DNA of 64,000 bases from Oscillospiraceae bacterium (GTDB lineage Bacteria > Bacillota > Clostridia > Oscillospirales > Ruminococcaceae). The notes beneath the pieces are model-generated. The model was not told the origin of the DNA and did not search any database. It worked only from the letters and a program-made list of their open reading frames with translations. The DNA lies in NCBI GenBank assembly GCA_021200565.1, contig JAJQGJ010000002.1, positions 1-64,000 on the forward strand, read 5' to 3'. This document shows, in pieces, positions 51,817 to 61,549 of this stretch. Every line of letters starts with the position of its first letter. Positions within the stretch are counted from its first letter, which is position 1. Made by a program: the position numbers and the translations under genes.

Positions 51817-54800
51817 CTAATTTACCGCTTCTCCCTTTTCATCAATATCCCATCCATCCCATGAGATACCGTTATGGATAAACGGGCGAAGTGAGTACTG
51901 CTCCAGACTATCTGTGTATTGGCATATATGCTCCGGCAAGCCTGATGCAGCTTTTGATGAAAACAGCATCCTTGAATCGTCTGCAGAAATCTGGAAGGCA
52001 ATTTTATGCCTGAACAATTCAGCCTGAAGACCGGAGCTTCTGAGATCTGACAGATCATTCAGACAGATCATAAAGTGATACCCTAATCTGCTTCCCTGCT
52101 TTATGATGTACCTGAAATCCTCCAGAGCGTTGTAGACACCAGGCTTTTCAGGTTCAGAATCTGATTTCTCTTGAGAAACCTCTGGAAGCTCTTCTGATTC
52201 TTCCGCAGCGGTCACTCTGCCTGTCTTCCTGCAATATTCCTGATGCAAGCGTTCTATCTCAGCAGTCATATACTCGACACTTCTGTCTTCTGCAAGCCAT
52301 TGCTCTTCAAGCTCGTCAATGTGATACATCTCTTCGAATTCCCGCTGAGCATCATCCACCTCTGCCACCTGCTGCAGCTCCTCTTCGGTTTTAGCGGTTA
52401 CCGAAGACAAATCGCCGACAGCAGCCTTCACAGCAGCATCCTGCTTCAATTTCTCAGGCTCAACCAGTTCAAAATCACTGCAAATCTGATCCATTCCCAG
52501 AAGGACAATCAGCTCGCTGCTGGTGACCCGGGAGATTATTTTTTCCTTCATCTCTGAGATGGCGTTGCAGACATCCTCCATGCCTTCACGGACATCGAAC
52601 CTTGCAAAATGACTGTCCTTATACGCTTTGAACATAGAGTTCTTGCTGTAAGCCCAGACATGCACCGTAGAGCCCTGCTCACTGAAAAGCTCCATCGTTG
52701 TCATGACGACAGACATTCCGCAGGCTAGCTCGGAGTTTCTTGAGATCATAAGGATATTCTCACGGGATTCATTTGAAACGGTTGCATACTTGACGCTGAC
52801 CATTCTTCTTGGTGAACCAAGTGCGAGTATCGTGTCGCCCTCGACGATGTCGGAGGCGTTTTCACGGCGGTATTCAGCTATGCCAGCCATAATACGAGCT
52901 GTGTTGAAAGCCTTATAGCTGTTTCCGTCGACAATTACTGGGTGCTTATCGACATATGTGCTGACATCATCCGGATTATACTCGCTTATGTCAACAGGAC
53001 GCATACGCCTGATTCTTTCTATAAGCTTACGTTGTGGCTGAAGTGCCTCCTCACCGTTGCCCTTGAAATACATGACCTGCAGCTTTTTGACATAAACGTT
53101 CTCTCCATCACGATACTTTGCCAGAGCATAATGCGGAGGAAGAGCGTTCATCCAGTTTCTGACCTGATCAGTTTTCATTGTGGATGAGAGCTGCAGGGTT
53201 TCGTCTATCTCGCTATAAGAATTCTTCATGGCAATTCTTGTCTGGATCTGATCCTTGGCAGTGGTTGTCAGTCCACGTATTCCACTGGTGAAGGTCTGGC
53301 TCGAAAAGATGAACTTGATTCCGAGAGCCCGTCCTTTTGCCAGAAGATTCTGGAGGCGAAGCTTATAGGTTTCGCTGTCAGCAACAGCCTGGGACATGAT
53401 AGAGAACTCGTCAAGTATGACGAATATTATCGGCATATAGGTGTCCTTCGGGACATTTTCAACCTTTTTCATATCACGATGCTTCATAAAGAACCTCTGA
53501 CGCTCCATCATCTTTTCGGTCAGCTGATCAAGAAGGTCATATACCAGCTCAGGAGACTCATCAAGAAGTATATACTTTACATGTGGAGGCATCGGATCCA
53601 TATACTGTGCGAATTCGGACATCTTGAAGTCGGCAAGCCAGAGCTCTACATCATCGGGGTGATAGTCTCTCAGTATGCCGGTTATGAGGGTGTGTATCAG
53701 CGTCGACTTTCCGGAACCAGAGGCTCCCATAAGGTAGCAAGCAAAATTCTCGTTGTCAAACGAAATGCTGTTCACTCCGTCCTTGCCGTCAACACCGTAT
53801 GGAAGAACTATGCTCTTGCGCCCTCTTTCGTAGTTTGGGGCGTTTTCCATATCAACTCTTCTGACATATTCCGTGCCGAGAGTATTCTGAGAGTTATCGT
53901 AGCTTCTCACTTCGCTCACAAACGAATCGCTGAGCTCCTGGCGCAGTTCATACCACCTGAAGAAGTGGTTCGTTCCGTCATCCTGCCTGACAACCTCGTT
54001 CTGCTTCGTCATCTGGATTCTGAATAATCCACTTCCAACATCTGAGGACACATCGTCCCGGGAATCATCTCTTGATGCCGAGAACTGCGTATCTGCAAGA
54101 ATCAGCGTGATTCCATAGCGTTCATAATTAAGGAGAATTCTCCTGATGAGGTCTTTTGCCTCAGAAGAGAAAGATGTCGGATAGCCGATGAGAACGAGTA
54201 TAGTCCTCACAATCCTCTCCTCCGGCTTGACCTGCGAATTATATTCCTGCACTGAATCTACAAACTCGAGAGTTTCGTCTATGTCAGAAAATCCTGAAAC
54301 TATCTGCCTGAGTGCATCGGCTATCTGTTCAGCACTCTTTGGAATAGGCTCTATAAGTATGCTCTCCTCGAGAGGTCTCAGAGCTCCGAGTGCAGTGTTG
54401 TTGAAATGGACGGCATCAAGAAGACAAACCTTTCTTGAGCCAATCGGTGACTGCGAGGCAATGTCGAGGATATAATTCTGTATCCCTCGATAAAGCTTCT
54501 TTTCCTTTGCAGGAGAGCATCCTACAGACAGAACCACCTCACTTTGCAGACTGTGCTCGAGCGGAAGCAAAACTCTGCTTCCCTTGACGTCGTAATACTC
54601 ACCGAGCTTAGCCTTTGCTAAGTACTTCAGCTCTTCGATAATCGGGAACGACTTTGCATATTGTCCGATTCCTGCGGCATAAGCTTCATCAGAAGCAGTT
54701 ACAACCCTCTGCAAAGACGATGAGTCGGTATGTCCTGAGTGATGAGAAGCAACCAAATGAGAAAACTGCTCAAATTCCTGGCTTTCAAGAACCATGAGGC

Positions 54801-55281
54801 ACTCATTCACGAGCTGATTTTTCAGCGCATCGATGGCTTTTTGCTCCTGGTCATCGAGCTTAACCTCTCCCGAGGTAAGCTCCGCCAGGGTTTTCTCAAA
54901 CTCTTCCTTTTTGAGCTTGAGAAACATCTCGTTGCACTTAGCCTGGATATAGATTCTCTGAGCGTATGGGTCATCAGTTCCCTCAGGATCTATCATCATA
55001 GCCCAGTTTCTCAGACGGTTGAAGTTGAGCTCACGTGGAGTTATGGTGAGAATATTTTTGCTGGTGAGGTGCTTTTCAGCTATATGGCGAAAGTAGTCGA
55101 CCTTCTCCTCGTACTCCTCGATTCTCTTAAGCTGCTCCTGAAGATTATCGATTCGCTTCTGCTTGGTGATTTCGTCCTGCTCGCCGGCTAAAATAACCTG
55201 CTTTCCAACGTTTGCGTAGCGAGCTGCTATGCTGTCGAGCTTAGCAAATAAAGAGGTATAAAGTTCGTTAATCGTCAGCAT
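51817..55281 (-). CDS. FtsK/SpoIIIE (HerA)-type translocase with a degenerate second ATPase domain
   Basis: 1154 residues from ATG 55281 (GGAAGT eight bases upstream; ATG 55287 is possible). Residues 1-200 are coiled coil; at about 480-760 a complete FtsK motor: YLMGASGSGKSTLIHTLITG near 515, PIIFVILDEFSIMSQAV near 620, FIFSSQTFTSGIRGLTTTAK. From about 830 a second FtsK-like fold has lost its P-loop (LMISRNSELACGMSVVM) but keeps LIVLLGMDQI and a C-terminal AFQISADDSRMLFSSKAA. Tandem active and degenerate motors recall EssC/EccC of type VII secretion. No membrane segment of its own, but it overlaps the gene for a 1427-residue membrane protein by 7 bases. Confidence 0.88.
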   Translation of the reverse strand: MLTINELYTSLFAKLDSIAARYANVGKQVILAGEQDEITKQKRIDNLQEQLKRIEEYEEKVDYFRHIAEKHLTSKNILTITPRELNFNRLRNWAMMIDPEGTDDPYAQRIYIQAKCNEMFLKLKKEEFEKTLAELTSGEVKLDDQEQKAIDALKNQLVNECLMVLESQEFEQFSHLVASHHSGHTDSSSLQRVVTASDEAYAAGIGQYAKSFPIIEELKYLAKAKLGEYYDVKGSRVLLPLEHSLQSEVVLSVGCSPAKEKKLYRGIQNYILDIASQSPIGSRKVCLLDAVHFNNTALGALRPLEESILIEPIPKSAEQIADALRQIVSGFSDIDETLEFVDSVQEYNSQVKPEERIVRTILVLIGYPTSFSSEAKDLIRRILLNYERYGITLILADTQFSASRDDSRDDVSSDVGSGLFRIQMTKQNEVVRQDDGTNHFFRWYELRQELSDSFVSEVRSYDNSQNTLGTEYVRRVDMENAPNYERGRKSIVLPYGVDGKDGVNSISFDNENFACYLMGASGSGKSTLIHTLITGILRDYHPDDVELWLADFKMSEFAQYMDPMPPHVKYILLDESPELVYDLLDQLTEKMMERQRFFMKHRDMKKVENVPKDTYMPIIFVILDEFSIMSQAVADSETYKLRLQNLLAKGRALGIKFIFSSQTFTSGIRGLTTTAKDQIQTRIAMKNSYSEIDETLQLSSTMKTDQVRNWMNALPPHYALAKYRDGENVYVKKLQVMYFKGNGEEALQPQRKLIERIRRMRPVDISEYNPDDVSTYVDKHPVIVDGNSYKAFNTARIMAGIAEYRRENASDIVEGDTILALGSPRRMVSVKYATVSNESRENILMISRNSELACGMSVVMTTMELFSEQGSTVHVWAYSKNSMFKAYKDSHFARFDVREGMEDVCNAISEMKEKIISRVTSSELIVLLGMDQICSDFELVEPEKLKQDAAVKAAVGDLSSVTAKTEEELQQVAEVDDAQREFEEMYHIDELEEQWLAEDRSVEYMTAEIERLHQEYCRKTGRVTAAEESEELPEVSQEKSDSEPEKPGVYNALEDFRYIIKQGSRLGYHFMICLNDLSDLRSSGLQAELFRHKIAFQISADDSRMLFSSKAASGLPEHICQYTDSLEQYSLRPFIHNGISWDGWDIDEKGEAVN

Positions 55282-58200
55282 CTGCATCTACTTCCTCTCG
55301 GGCACAATGCTTTTGAAGCAGCACGCACATCCTCTATTTCAAGCGGCGGGAACGAAGCAAACGGTGTGAATGTCGGATCATCTCCGTTGCGCTCAATGCC
55401 GTATCTGTCACGATACAGCCGGAATCCAACACCATACTCGTCGTTTCTTGAGAGCATAATCGCCTCCTGCTTCTCGGCATAAGATGTTTCGCCCATTGAG
55501 TAAAGCATCTGGATAGCAGACCAGACTGCCATTCCCTCATAGACTATAAGGCGTGCTCTTGCGGTGCATTCTCTTCTTGGCATGCTATAATATCTGCGGA
55601 TCTTATTGTCATCCCAGTTTATATACTGCCAGATGTGAGTGAGCTCGTGCGTGATCGTATCGACAGAAGCAAGCCTGGGGCTTCCGTTTTCAATCAGCAG
55701 ACTGTACTTTCCGCCTTTATGCTGCGCAAATCCGAGCACTCTTCCGGCAAACTGAGCAGAAGGACGGAAGATCATGCCTGACTGCTTGCCTATCGTGCGG
55801 GCATCAGCCGTCCTGACAGTTATGCTGACAGGAATGTGGATGCCATAAGTGTCCTCCATCATCGCTTCTGTGTGGTTGAACAGCTCTCTGAATTCTGCAA
55901 CGGTATTGATAGCAGTCATAGAGCAATCGTTGCAGCGGATTCTGCCGTCAGCCAGTCTGTCATAGCTGACGCCAGTCAGCGGAACGCCGCAGAAATCGCA
56001 GCAGTTGACAGCATCCATGTCAAGCATATCACCGTCAAATGCCTCACGCTTTCTTGCCTTGGCGAGATCGCCGTTGCTCCAGCCACGCACTGTCAGGTAG
56101 CTGCTGACATCTTCTATCGCAAGGCGGGAGTCAATCTCGGCAAATCCGAATTTAAGGAAGCATTCCTTCTGGTAGCGTGTAGGCTCTATCGGGAGAAGAA
56201 TATCCAGGTCATCAGGGACCCCGTCTGTACCAAACAGGTCTTCACCGTCAGTGTGAAGAGCAATCTGCTCCTCAGCAGGCGTTACTATGTCGGAGGTGTC
56301 CTGATTTGCCTTTTCTTCAGAGCCTGAATCCTCAGCTTCAGACTTCTCATCCTCTATCGGAGCATCTTCGCCTGAAGAGCTCGTCTCAACGATTGACTCC
56401 TCTTCCGGCGTATCCTTCTTTTCATCCTCCTCAAACGGGGATTCATCAGCTTCTTTACCCTTGGCTTCGGGTTTCTGGTCATCAGATGGCTTCTTTTCAG
56501 GAGTGTCCTTCTTCTTTTTTCCGCCGTCCTTCTTTTCAGGCTCATCTTCGCCGTGTCTGCCTAAAATACGGTTGATAAGGCGATTGAAGCGTGCACGCAA
56601 GCTAATACGCTTCTTCTCCTTCTCATCGGGAATTTCCACCTCCGGAACAGGGTCCTTGGCTGGCGGCTCCTTCATCTTCTCAAAATGCCAGTTGAGATAA
56701 TCGGACATAATCTCAAAGAAGTGAATAAGGTTATTTTCAACCGCCTCCAATAGTCCAAGATCCATGTCGCTGTCTTCAACGACATAAATCATGTCATCCT
56801 CTATATCACCGTCAATGCCGTAGTTGAACTTTCTTAAGATGCCTTCGACATCATCAGGATATGGCGACAAAACTCCGAGATACATCCAGGAATCAGGGAA
56901 CACAGTGCGGAAAATCTCGTTCAGAAGCATGCTGATGGTGAACCTGACGCTGGCGTCGGTGTCAGGAAGCCTGATTTTCAGAACAGTCTTGTTTTTATAG
57001 CTGCGGTTGAAGGCTTTTATGTTTGGATCGCCTGAAAGATCAATTTCCTGAGACGTTCTGAGATCATGATTATCGAGCATCTGAAGATAACCAGTTGTAT
57101 CTACACTGAAGCTTCTGCGGACAAACGAAACCTCGACATCCGTAATCCTCTTGGAAGAAATCAGTTCCTCTCCGCTCTGGAAATTGTAATGCCTTATCTG
57201 CTTATAATAAACCCTACGGGTGTAGGAATCAGCCGCCCGATGAAGAATGCACCCTATCTGAGGCGAAACCGAGCTGACTCTGTAGTATTTGCCGTTGTAG
57301 GTGATGTACTGTCCCGGCATGACCGTCTGGGTAATGTGTCCGAACAGCTTGGCATCAATCCGCTGAGTGTCAAACTTCTCATCCTCGACAACAAAGAATG
57401 CATTCTTGAGTGTTGAAGCAAAGTTATCCTCAAATACCTGCTTCGAGATTGAATAGCAGGTCGACTGAATCGGCACAAGGTCATCATTAAGGCTCTGATG
57501 GGTTTGCGCGGTGATAATTGTATCGGCTACAAACGTATACTTGTATATCAGGTCTGACAAAATCTTGTATGCGTCATCGACTTCATAGCCAAGCATCTTC
57601 AGCTCATGGATTATGTAGCTTTCCTCCACCGGTGAGCAAGCCATCATCAGAATGATTTTGATTACAGTGTTTCTTTCAGTCTTCGCATAGTACGGAGCGA
57701 CAGCAGAAATTGCTTTCGGGTCGCTCATAAACAGCTGCCGGTTATATCTCATATAGTCTCTCAGCAGATAATTCTCGGAGATTACATTTACAAACGACTG
57801 TGACTCGCCTCTTGAAAGATAGGTTCTGAACATAGAGAACATATTGCAGAACTCATCTTCAACAATAAGAAATTCCTCTTTTTTGACTTCACTCCCCCAA
57901 AGATTTGAAGAGAATGAAATATGTTCATCGAGGCTCTTTTGCTGGCTTGGAAGATTTGAGTACTTGCATATCTGAGGATAGTACTGTCCCGCTATCCAGT
58001 GGATGTCCCTCACAGGCGCCTTTTCAGCACCATACCAGGTCACATGGGGTATCTGATTCTTTACTGCGACAGCTGCAATCTCCGTTCCATTGCCAAGATA
58101 ATGGGTTTGCTTGTCGAAGAGCTTCTGGCGAAGCAAGTCTCCGGCAGCTGCCCATCCGATATATGTCGACGAATTGCGGTTGACAGGAGCGGCGACAACG

Positions 58201-59558
58201 TTCGTCAGATTGATCTGCAAAACATGCGACATGACGTCAACCAAACCATCAACATCACGATCACAGATACAGCATGTGGGCTTGGATGCCTTGTTGAACT
58301 TTTCAGCAATGATCCCCAAACCCGACTGAGAGGTTGCAAGCATCCTTGAAGGCTCGATGAAAATGACAAACCCGGTGTTCCCGAAGAACTCGCTGTTCGC
58401 ATTGAGAACCTCATCATCATAAATCTGCGAAAAGGACATTATGCCGACTTCGCACTCAGGAGTGTTCCTGTCGAGCATTGCAGTTCTGAAGAGCGAACGT
58501 GTACGGCTGTACTTCTTGAGGATTCCACAAACCCAGTCGGAAATATCCGAGGCTATATCCCCTCTTCCGACGATAATCAGGCACTTTTTATCATTGATAA
58601 GGCTGTTTACAATCGGCAACAAGAGATAATCGCTCAGGTCTCTGTAAAAAGGATTAAAAATTACGGAGCTTTCGCCGTGCAAAAGGGCGTTGGTTGCTGA
58701 AACCAGGTCAACGTCAAACAGACCATTCTTCTTTTTGAGCGAAGAAAAGTAGCTTCCGACAATTCGTTCTGTTTCATCCTCAGAGCCTTCAAGCCTGCGT
58801 ATTGCTTCGGTAGCTCCAACCTTTCCCGAATAACTGTTGTCGGTGTGTGAAACCAAAATTGCCGACGGGAACAGATCTTCATAAATCTTCCGGAGCTTGT
58901 AGTAAACGCCGACACGTGAAGACCTGATTCCCTCGCCACCGACATCATAAAGATATTCTGCCTTTGTATAGCCGTTCAAAAAATTATATATTTCTGTTAC
59001 AACTATAAGCGCACCAATCGGGAAAGCCTTCACCCACCATCCGGACTCCTCGCTGAAAGAAACCGACAGTATGAAAACTGCAGCACAAGCAACGGTTATA
59101 ATCCATGAGAGGACGGAAAACATAGATCTGAGATTCCTGAATCTGTCCTTCAGAAACCACAGCTTATAGTCCTCGTCATACTCATACCAGCTGCCACTTG
59201 TAAGCTCAATCTGCTCATTCTTCTTCAATGCCGACTTCACAATCGGCATCATAATGAGCTTGATCACAAGGAAAACAAGCAGTATTACAATATTGACTAC
59301 AATCACCGAAGAGCTCGAAGCCACTTCAGTTCCAGCTTCAGGGAGCTGCTCATAAAAGGATGAAACTGTCTCGCTCCCGGCGTATTTATCATAGAAGACG
59401 TATCCCGCAATTATTCCCGCAATGCCAATAAAAGGTGATACGTATGTTATCGGAATCTGCCGCATGCGAAAATCTCTTTTTATATTGATTTTCCTGAGCA
59501 AAAGCGCCGACATCAGTGCCGCTACTAAAGCAAGAGCTATCTTAATTATAGTTGACAT
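55275..59558 (-). CDS. Large membrane protein with zinc ribbon and HExxH metallopeptidase-like tail
   Basis: 1427 residues, unrecognised as a whole. About five membrane segments in the first 200 residues; a soluble alpha/beta region at about 300-900 (KKCLIIVGRGDIASDISDWV; FVIFIEPSRML recalls a degenerate ATPase strand); a ~120-residue Lys/Glu/Asp-rich linker at about 960-1085; Cys4 ribbon CDFCGVPL...CNDCS at about 1185-1211; and THELTHIWQYINWDD (HELTH at 1304-1308) with a downstream EGMAVW motif as in zincin peptidases. Overlaps the 654-residue gene by 17 bases upstream and the FtsK gene by 7. Predicted roles: membrane core of the apparatus, with a peptidase domain on the far or near side. 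Confidence 0.7.
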   Translation of the reverse strand: MSTIIKIALALVAALMSALLLRKINIKRDFRMRQIPITYVSPFIGIAGIIAGYVFYDKYAGSETVSSFYEQLPEAGTEVASSSSVIVVNIVILLVFLVIKLIMMPIVKSALKKNEQIELTSGSWYEYDEDYKLWFLKDRFRNLRSMFSVLSWIITVACAAVFILSVSFSEESGWWVKAFPIGALIVVTEIYNFLNGYTKAEYLYDVGGEGIRSSRVGVYYKLRKIYEDLFPSAILVSHTDNSYSGKVGATEAIRRLEGSEDETERIVGSYFSSLKKKNGLFDVDLVSATNALLHGESSVIFNPFYRDLSDYLLLPIVNSLINDKKCLIIVGRGDIASDISDWVCGILKKYSRTRSLFRTAMLDRNTPECEVGIMSFSQIYDDEVLNANSEFFGNTGFVIFIEPSRMLATSQSGLGIIAEKFNKASKPTCCICDRDVDGLVDVMSHVLQINLTNVVAAPVNRNSSTYIGWAAAGDLLRQKLFDKQTHYLGNGTEIAAVAVKNQIPHVTWYGAEKAPVRDIHWIAGQYYPQICKYSNLPSQQKSLDEHISFSSNLWGSEVKKEEFLIVEDEFCNMFSMFRTYLSRGESQSFVNVISENYLLRDYMRYNRQLFMSDPKAISAVAPYYAKTERNTVIKIILMMACSPVEESYIIHELKMLGYEVDDAYKILSDLIYKYTFVADTIITAQTHQSLNDDLVPIQSTCYSISKQVFEDNFASTLKNAFFVVEDEKFDTQRIDAKLFGHITQTVMPGQYITYNGKYYRVSSVSPQIGCILHRAADSYTRRVYYKQIRHYNFQSGEELISSKRITDVEVSFVRRSFSVDTTGYLQMLDNHDLRTSQEIDLSGDPNIKAFNRSYKNKTVLKIRLPDTDASVRFTISMLLNEIFRTVFPDSWMYLGVLSPYPDDVEGILRKFNYGIDGDIEDDMIYVVEDSDMDLGLLEAVENNLIHFFEIMSDYLNWHFEKMKEPPAKDPVPEVEIPDEKEKKRISLRARFNRLINRILGRHGEDEPEKKDGGKKKKDTPEKKPSDDQKPEAKGKEADESPFEEDEKKDTPEEESIVETSSSGEDAPIEDEKSEAEDSGSEEKANQDTSDIVTPAEEQIALHTDGEDLFGTDGVPDDLDILLPIEPTRYQKECFLKFGFAEIDSRLAIEDVSSYLTVRGWSNGDLAKARKREAFDGDMLDMDAVNCCDFCGVPLTGVSYDRLADGRIRCNDCSMTAINTVAEFRELFNHTEAMMEDTYGIHIPVSITVRTADARTIGKQSGMIFRPSAQFAGRVLGFAQHKGGKYSLLIENGSPRLASVDTITHELTHIWQYINWDDNKIRRYYSMPRRECTARARLIVYEGMAVWSAIQMLYSMGETSYAEKQEAIMLSRNDEYGVGFRLYRDRYGIERNGDDPTFTPFASFPPLEIEDVRAASKALCPRGSRCRC

Positions 59559-61506
59559 CGTTATACGTCTCCTCTCGCTCTATCTTAAGCTTATCAACGA
59601 AGCCAAACGGCGACTTGATATACAGTCCACCATCATTCAGAGGAACACGGCTTTCCGCTTCCTCATCCAGGGAATACAGCCTGTCATAATCAACTGCATC
59701 GTGAATGTCCTCGGCATATTCCATAATATCCGTTGACTGCAGGTCAACATTGATATGCATAGCGGTTCTCCAGAGGTCAATCTTTTCTAAGAACAGTTCT
59801 ATCGCCTTGAGATGCTTCTGAATGAAGAAGTAGGCTGTATCCTTTCTGGCACGGTTTTCACCCATTATTCTAAGGTAGGACCAGCCACGCATATGCGATG
59901 CAATACTGCTGAAGAAATCTGAGTATGTCGTTGCGTTGTGGGACAGCTCGCTGAGAACCGTAGAAAATGCCTGCTGATATTTTTTTGCAACCCCGATAAA
60001 CTTTGCTCTCTGTGTAAGAAGAACTGCAGCTCCACCAACTGCTATTGCAGCTGCTGTCAGTGCAATGACAAGACCCGTCTTGAGAGGAGATGGAGACAGT
60101 ATAAACCAAGGCAGCAAGCAGATTGCAAATGCCAGGCATGACAATGCTATCGCAAAGGCAGCCTGTCTGCCGGTGATTCTTTCAACTATTTTCTGCCTCA
60201 CATTATTATCAGCTTCATCAAGCTCCTCATCGATATTTGACAATCCCTCCGGAAGACCTTCCTGCTCGGTGAATATGTCATGATACACCGAGTCGAGTGA
60301 ATTTCTCATGTCCTCTTCCTGATATTCAGTGAGCTGTTCTACCTCCGGCTTCATGTATTCGCATTTGTCCCGGAGTCTTCCCGCTGCCTGGTCAAGCGTA
60401 CGGTCAACGCTCTTTGTAAGCGTACGGAGCTCTCTTCGGGAAGCGTCGGTATACTGCTTCCAGTTGGTGAAGTCATCAGAGCCTATGCCGCCTGTAAGAC
60501 CATACTCGGAGCTATTGAAGCTTATCGAAGAAGCCTGAGGCAGCTGGAACGAAACCGGAACGTCGACAGAATAGTCGGGTATCTCAGTGACGACATCATC
60601 GTCCTTTTTCTCATCCTCAACAAGGCTCTTGCTGAGCCAGTGCTTCGCTATATTCAGCTTGTTCACGGCTTTCTGAAGGCTCATAGCCAGAGCTTTCTCG
60701 TTGATTACAATATCAAGGTTATACAGCCTGTGTGCCTGAAGAGTATCGTTATCTGTATTGTTTCTGGCAAGAAGCAGGACAGCGGTCCAGAGCTTGAACA
60801 TGTCCTTCTGCTTTCGGATAACCCCTTTTTCCTCAACATCAAACGTCAGGAAACGGCAATTATGAGGATACATATTCCGCTGCCAGAAGTCTGAGCTGTC
60901 CGCCTCGGTGTGAACCGCCCAGGAGGAGCGCATCTGGATATACTCATCCTTTGCGACTGATTTTCTTCTTGCTTTGATGATGATAATTTCTGTCGGGGGA
61001 ACTCCGTCAAACGAATGCGTTTCACACCATTCGGCATGTGCACGCCTCTCTTCGGACACTTCCTCATTCTCCATGAGCTTGTATTTCATCTGAGGAACCT
61101 TGTCTTCACGCCTGTCGATAGACGGTGTGAACTGCGGCACAGGTGCCGGAAGTCCACCAAGAAGGTGCACAAGCCTGATGAGAGGAATTTCGCTGTCCTT
61201 TATCATTCCATCAACGACATCGTAGCCCTCTCTCGTGGCATTCTCAAGGTAGTCAAACGGATTTATAGCGGTTGCCGGGTGCTTTGTGTCCTTAGGTTCT
61301 GGCTCTGAACAGACGATGATTGCCCTCCACTCTTTTTTCGAGCTAATCAGGTCATAGAGCTCAGGAACAGAAGTATCAAGTGTCGTTCCAGGCTCAGACC
61401 AGAGGCAGGCGTCAAGGAGTCCCGCATCTATCGATTCAGAAAAAAGAGGGTAAAACTGCTGTAAACAGTCATAGGTCTGCTTTGACTGAATAAGAACTGT
61501 ATACAT
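59542..61506 (-). CDS. 654-residue membrane protein of the FtsK operon
   Basis: 654 residues, unrecognised. The N-terminal ~120 residues look like an alpha/beta (Rossmann or vWA-like) domain (MYTVLIQSKQTYDCLQQFY, IIVCSEPEPKDTK). Two membrane helices at about 450-505 (AAFAIALSCLAFAICLLPWF and LVIALTAAAIAVGGAAVLL), flanked by coiled-coil, and a soluble C-terminus. GAGGGTTGACG before the ATG. Overlaps the 1427-residue gene by 17 bases, so translation is coupled. Probably a membrane partner of the translocase; the function is not inferred further. Confidence 0.65.
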   Translation of the reverse strand: MYTVLIQSKQTYDCLQQFYPLFSESIDAGLLDACLWSEPGTTLDTSVPELYDLISSKKEWRAIIVCSEPEPKDTKHPATAINPFDYLENATREGYDVVDGMIKDSEIPLIRLVHLLGGLPAPVPQFTPSIDRREDKVPQMKYKLMENEEVSEERRAHAEWCETHSFDGVPPTEIIIIKARRKSVAKDEYIQMRSSWAVHTEADSSDFWQRNMYPHNCRFLTFDVEEKGVIRKQKDMFKLWTAVLLLARNNTDNDTLQAHRLYNLDIVINEKALAMSLQKAVNKLNIAKHWLSKSLVEDEKKDDDVVTEIPDYSVDVPVSFQLPQASSISFNSSEYGLTGGIGSDDFTNWKQYTDASRRELRTLTKSVDRTLDQAAGRLRDKCEYMKPEVEQLTEYQEEDMRNSLDSVYHDIFTEQEGLPEGLSNIDEELDEADNNVRQKIVERITGRQAAFAIALSCLAFAICLLPWFILSPSPLKTGLVIALTAAAIAVGGAAVLLTQRAKFIGVAKKYQQAFSTVLSELSHNATTYSDFFSSIASHMRGWSYLRIMGENRARKDTAYFFIQKHLKAIELFLEKIDLWRTAMHINVDLQSTDIMEYAEDIHDAVDYDRLYSLDEEAESRVPLNDGGLYIKSPFGFVDKLKIEREETYNDVNYN

Positions 61507-61549
61507 AACGTCAACCCTCTTTCTTCATTTCTGATATATTCTGTATCAT

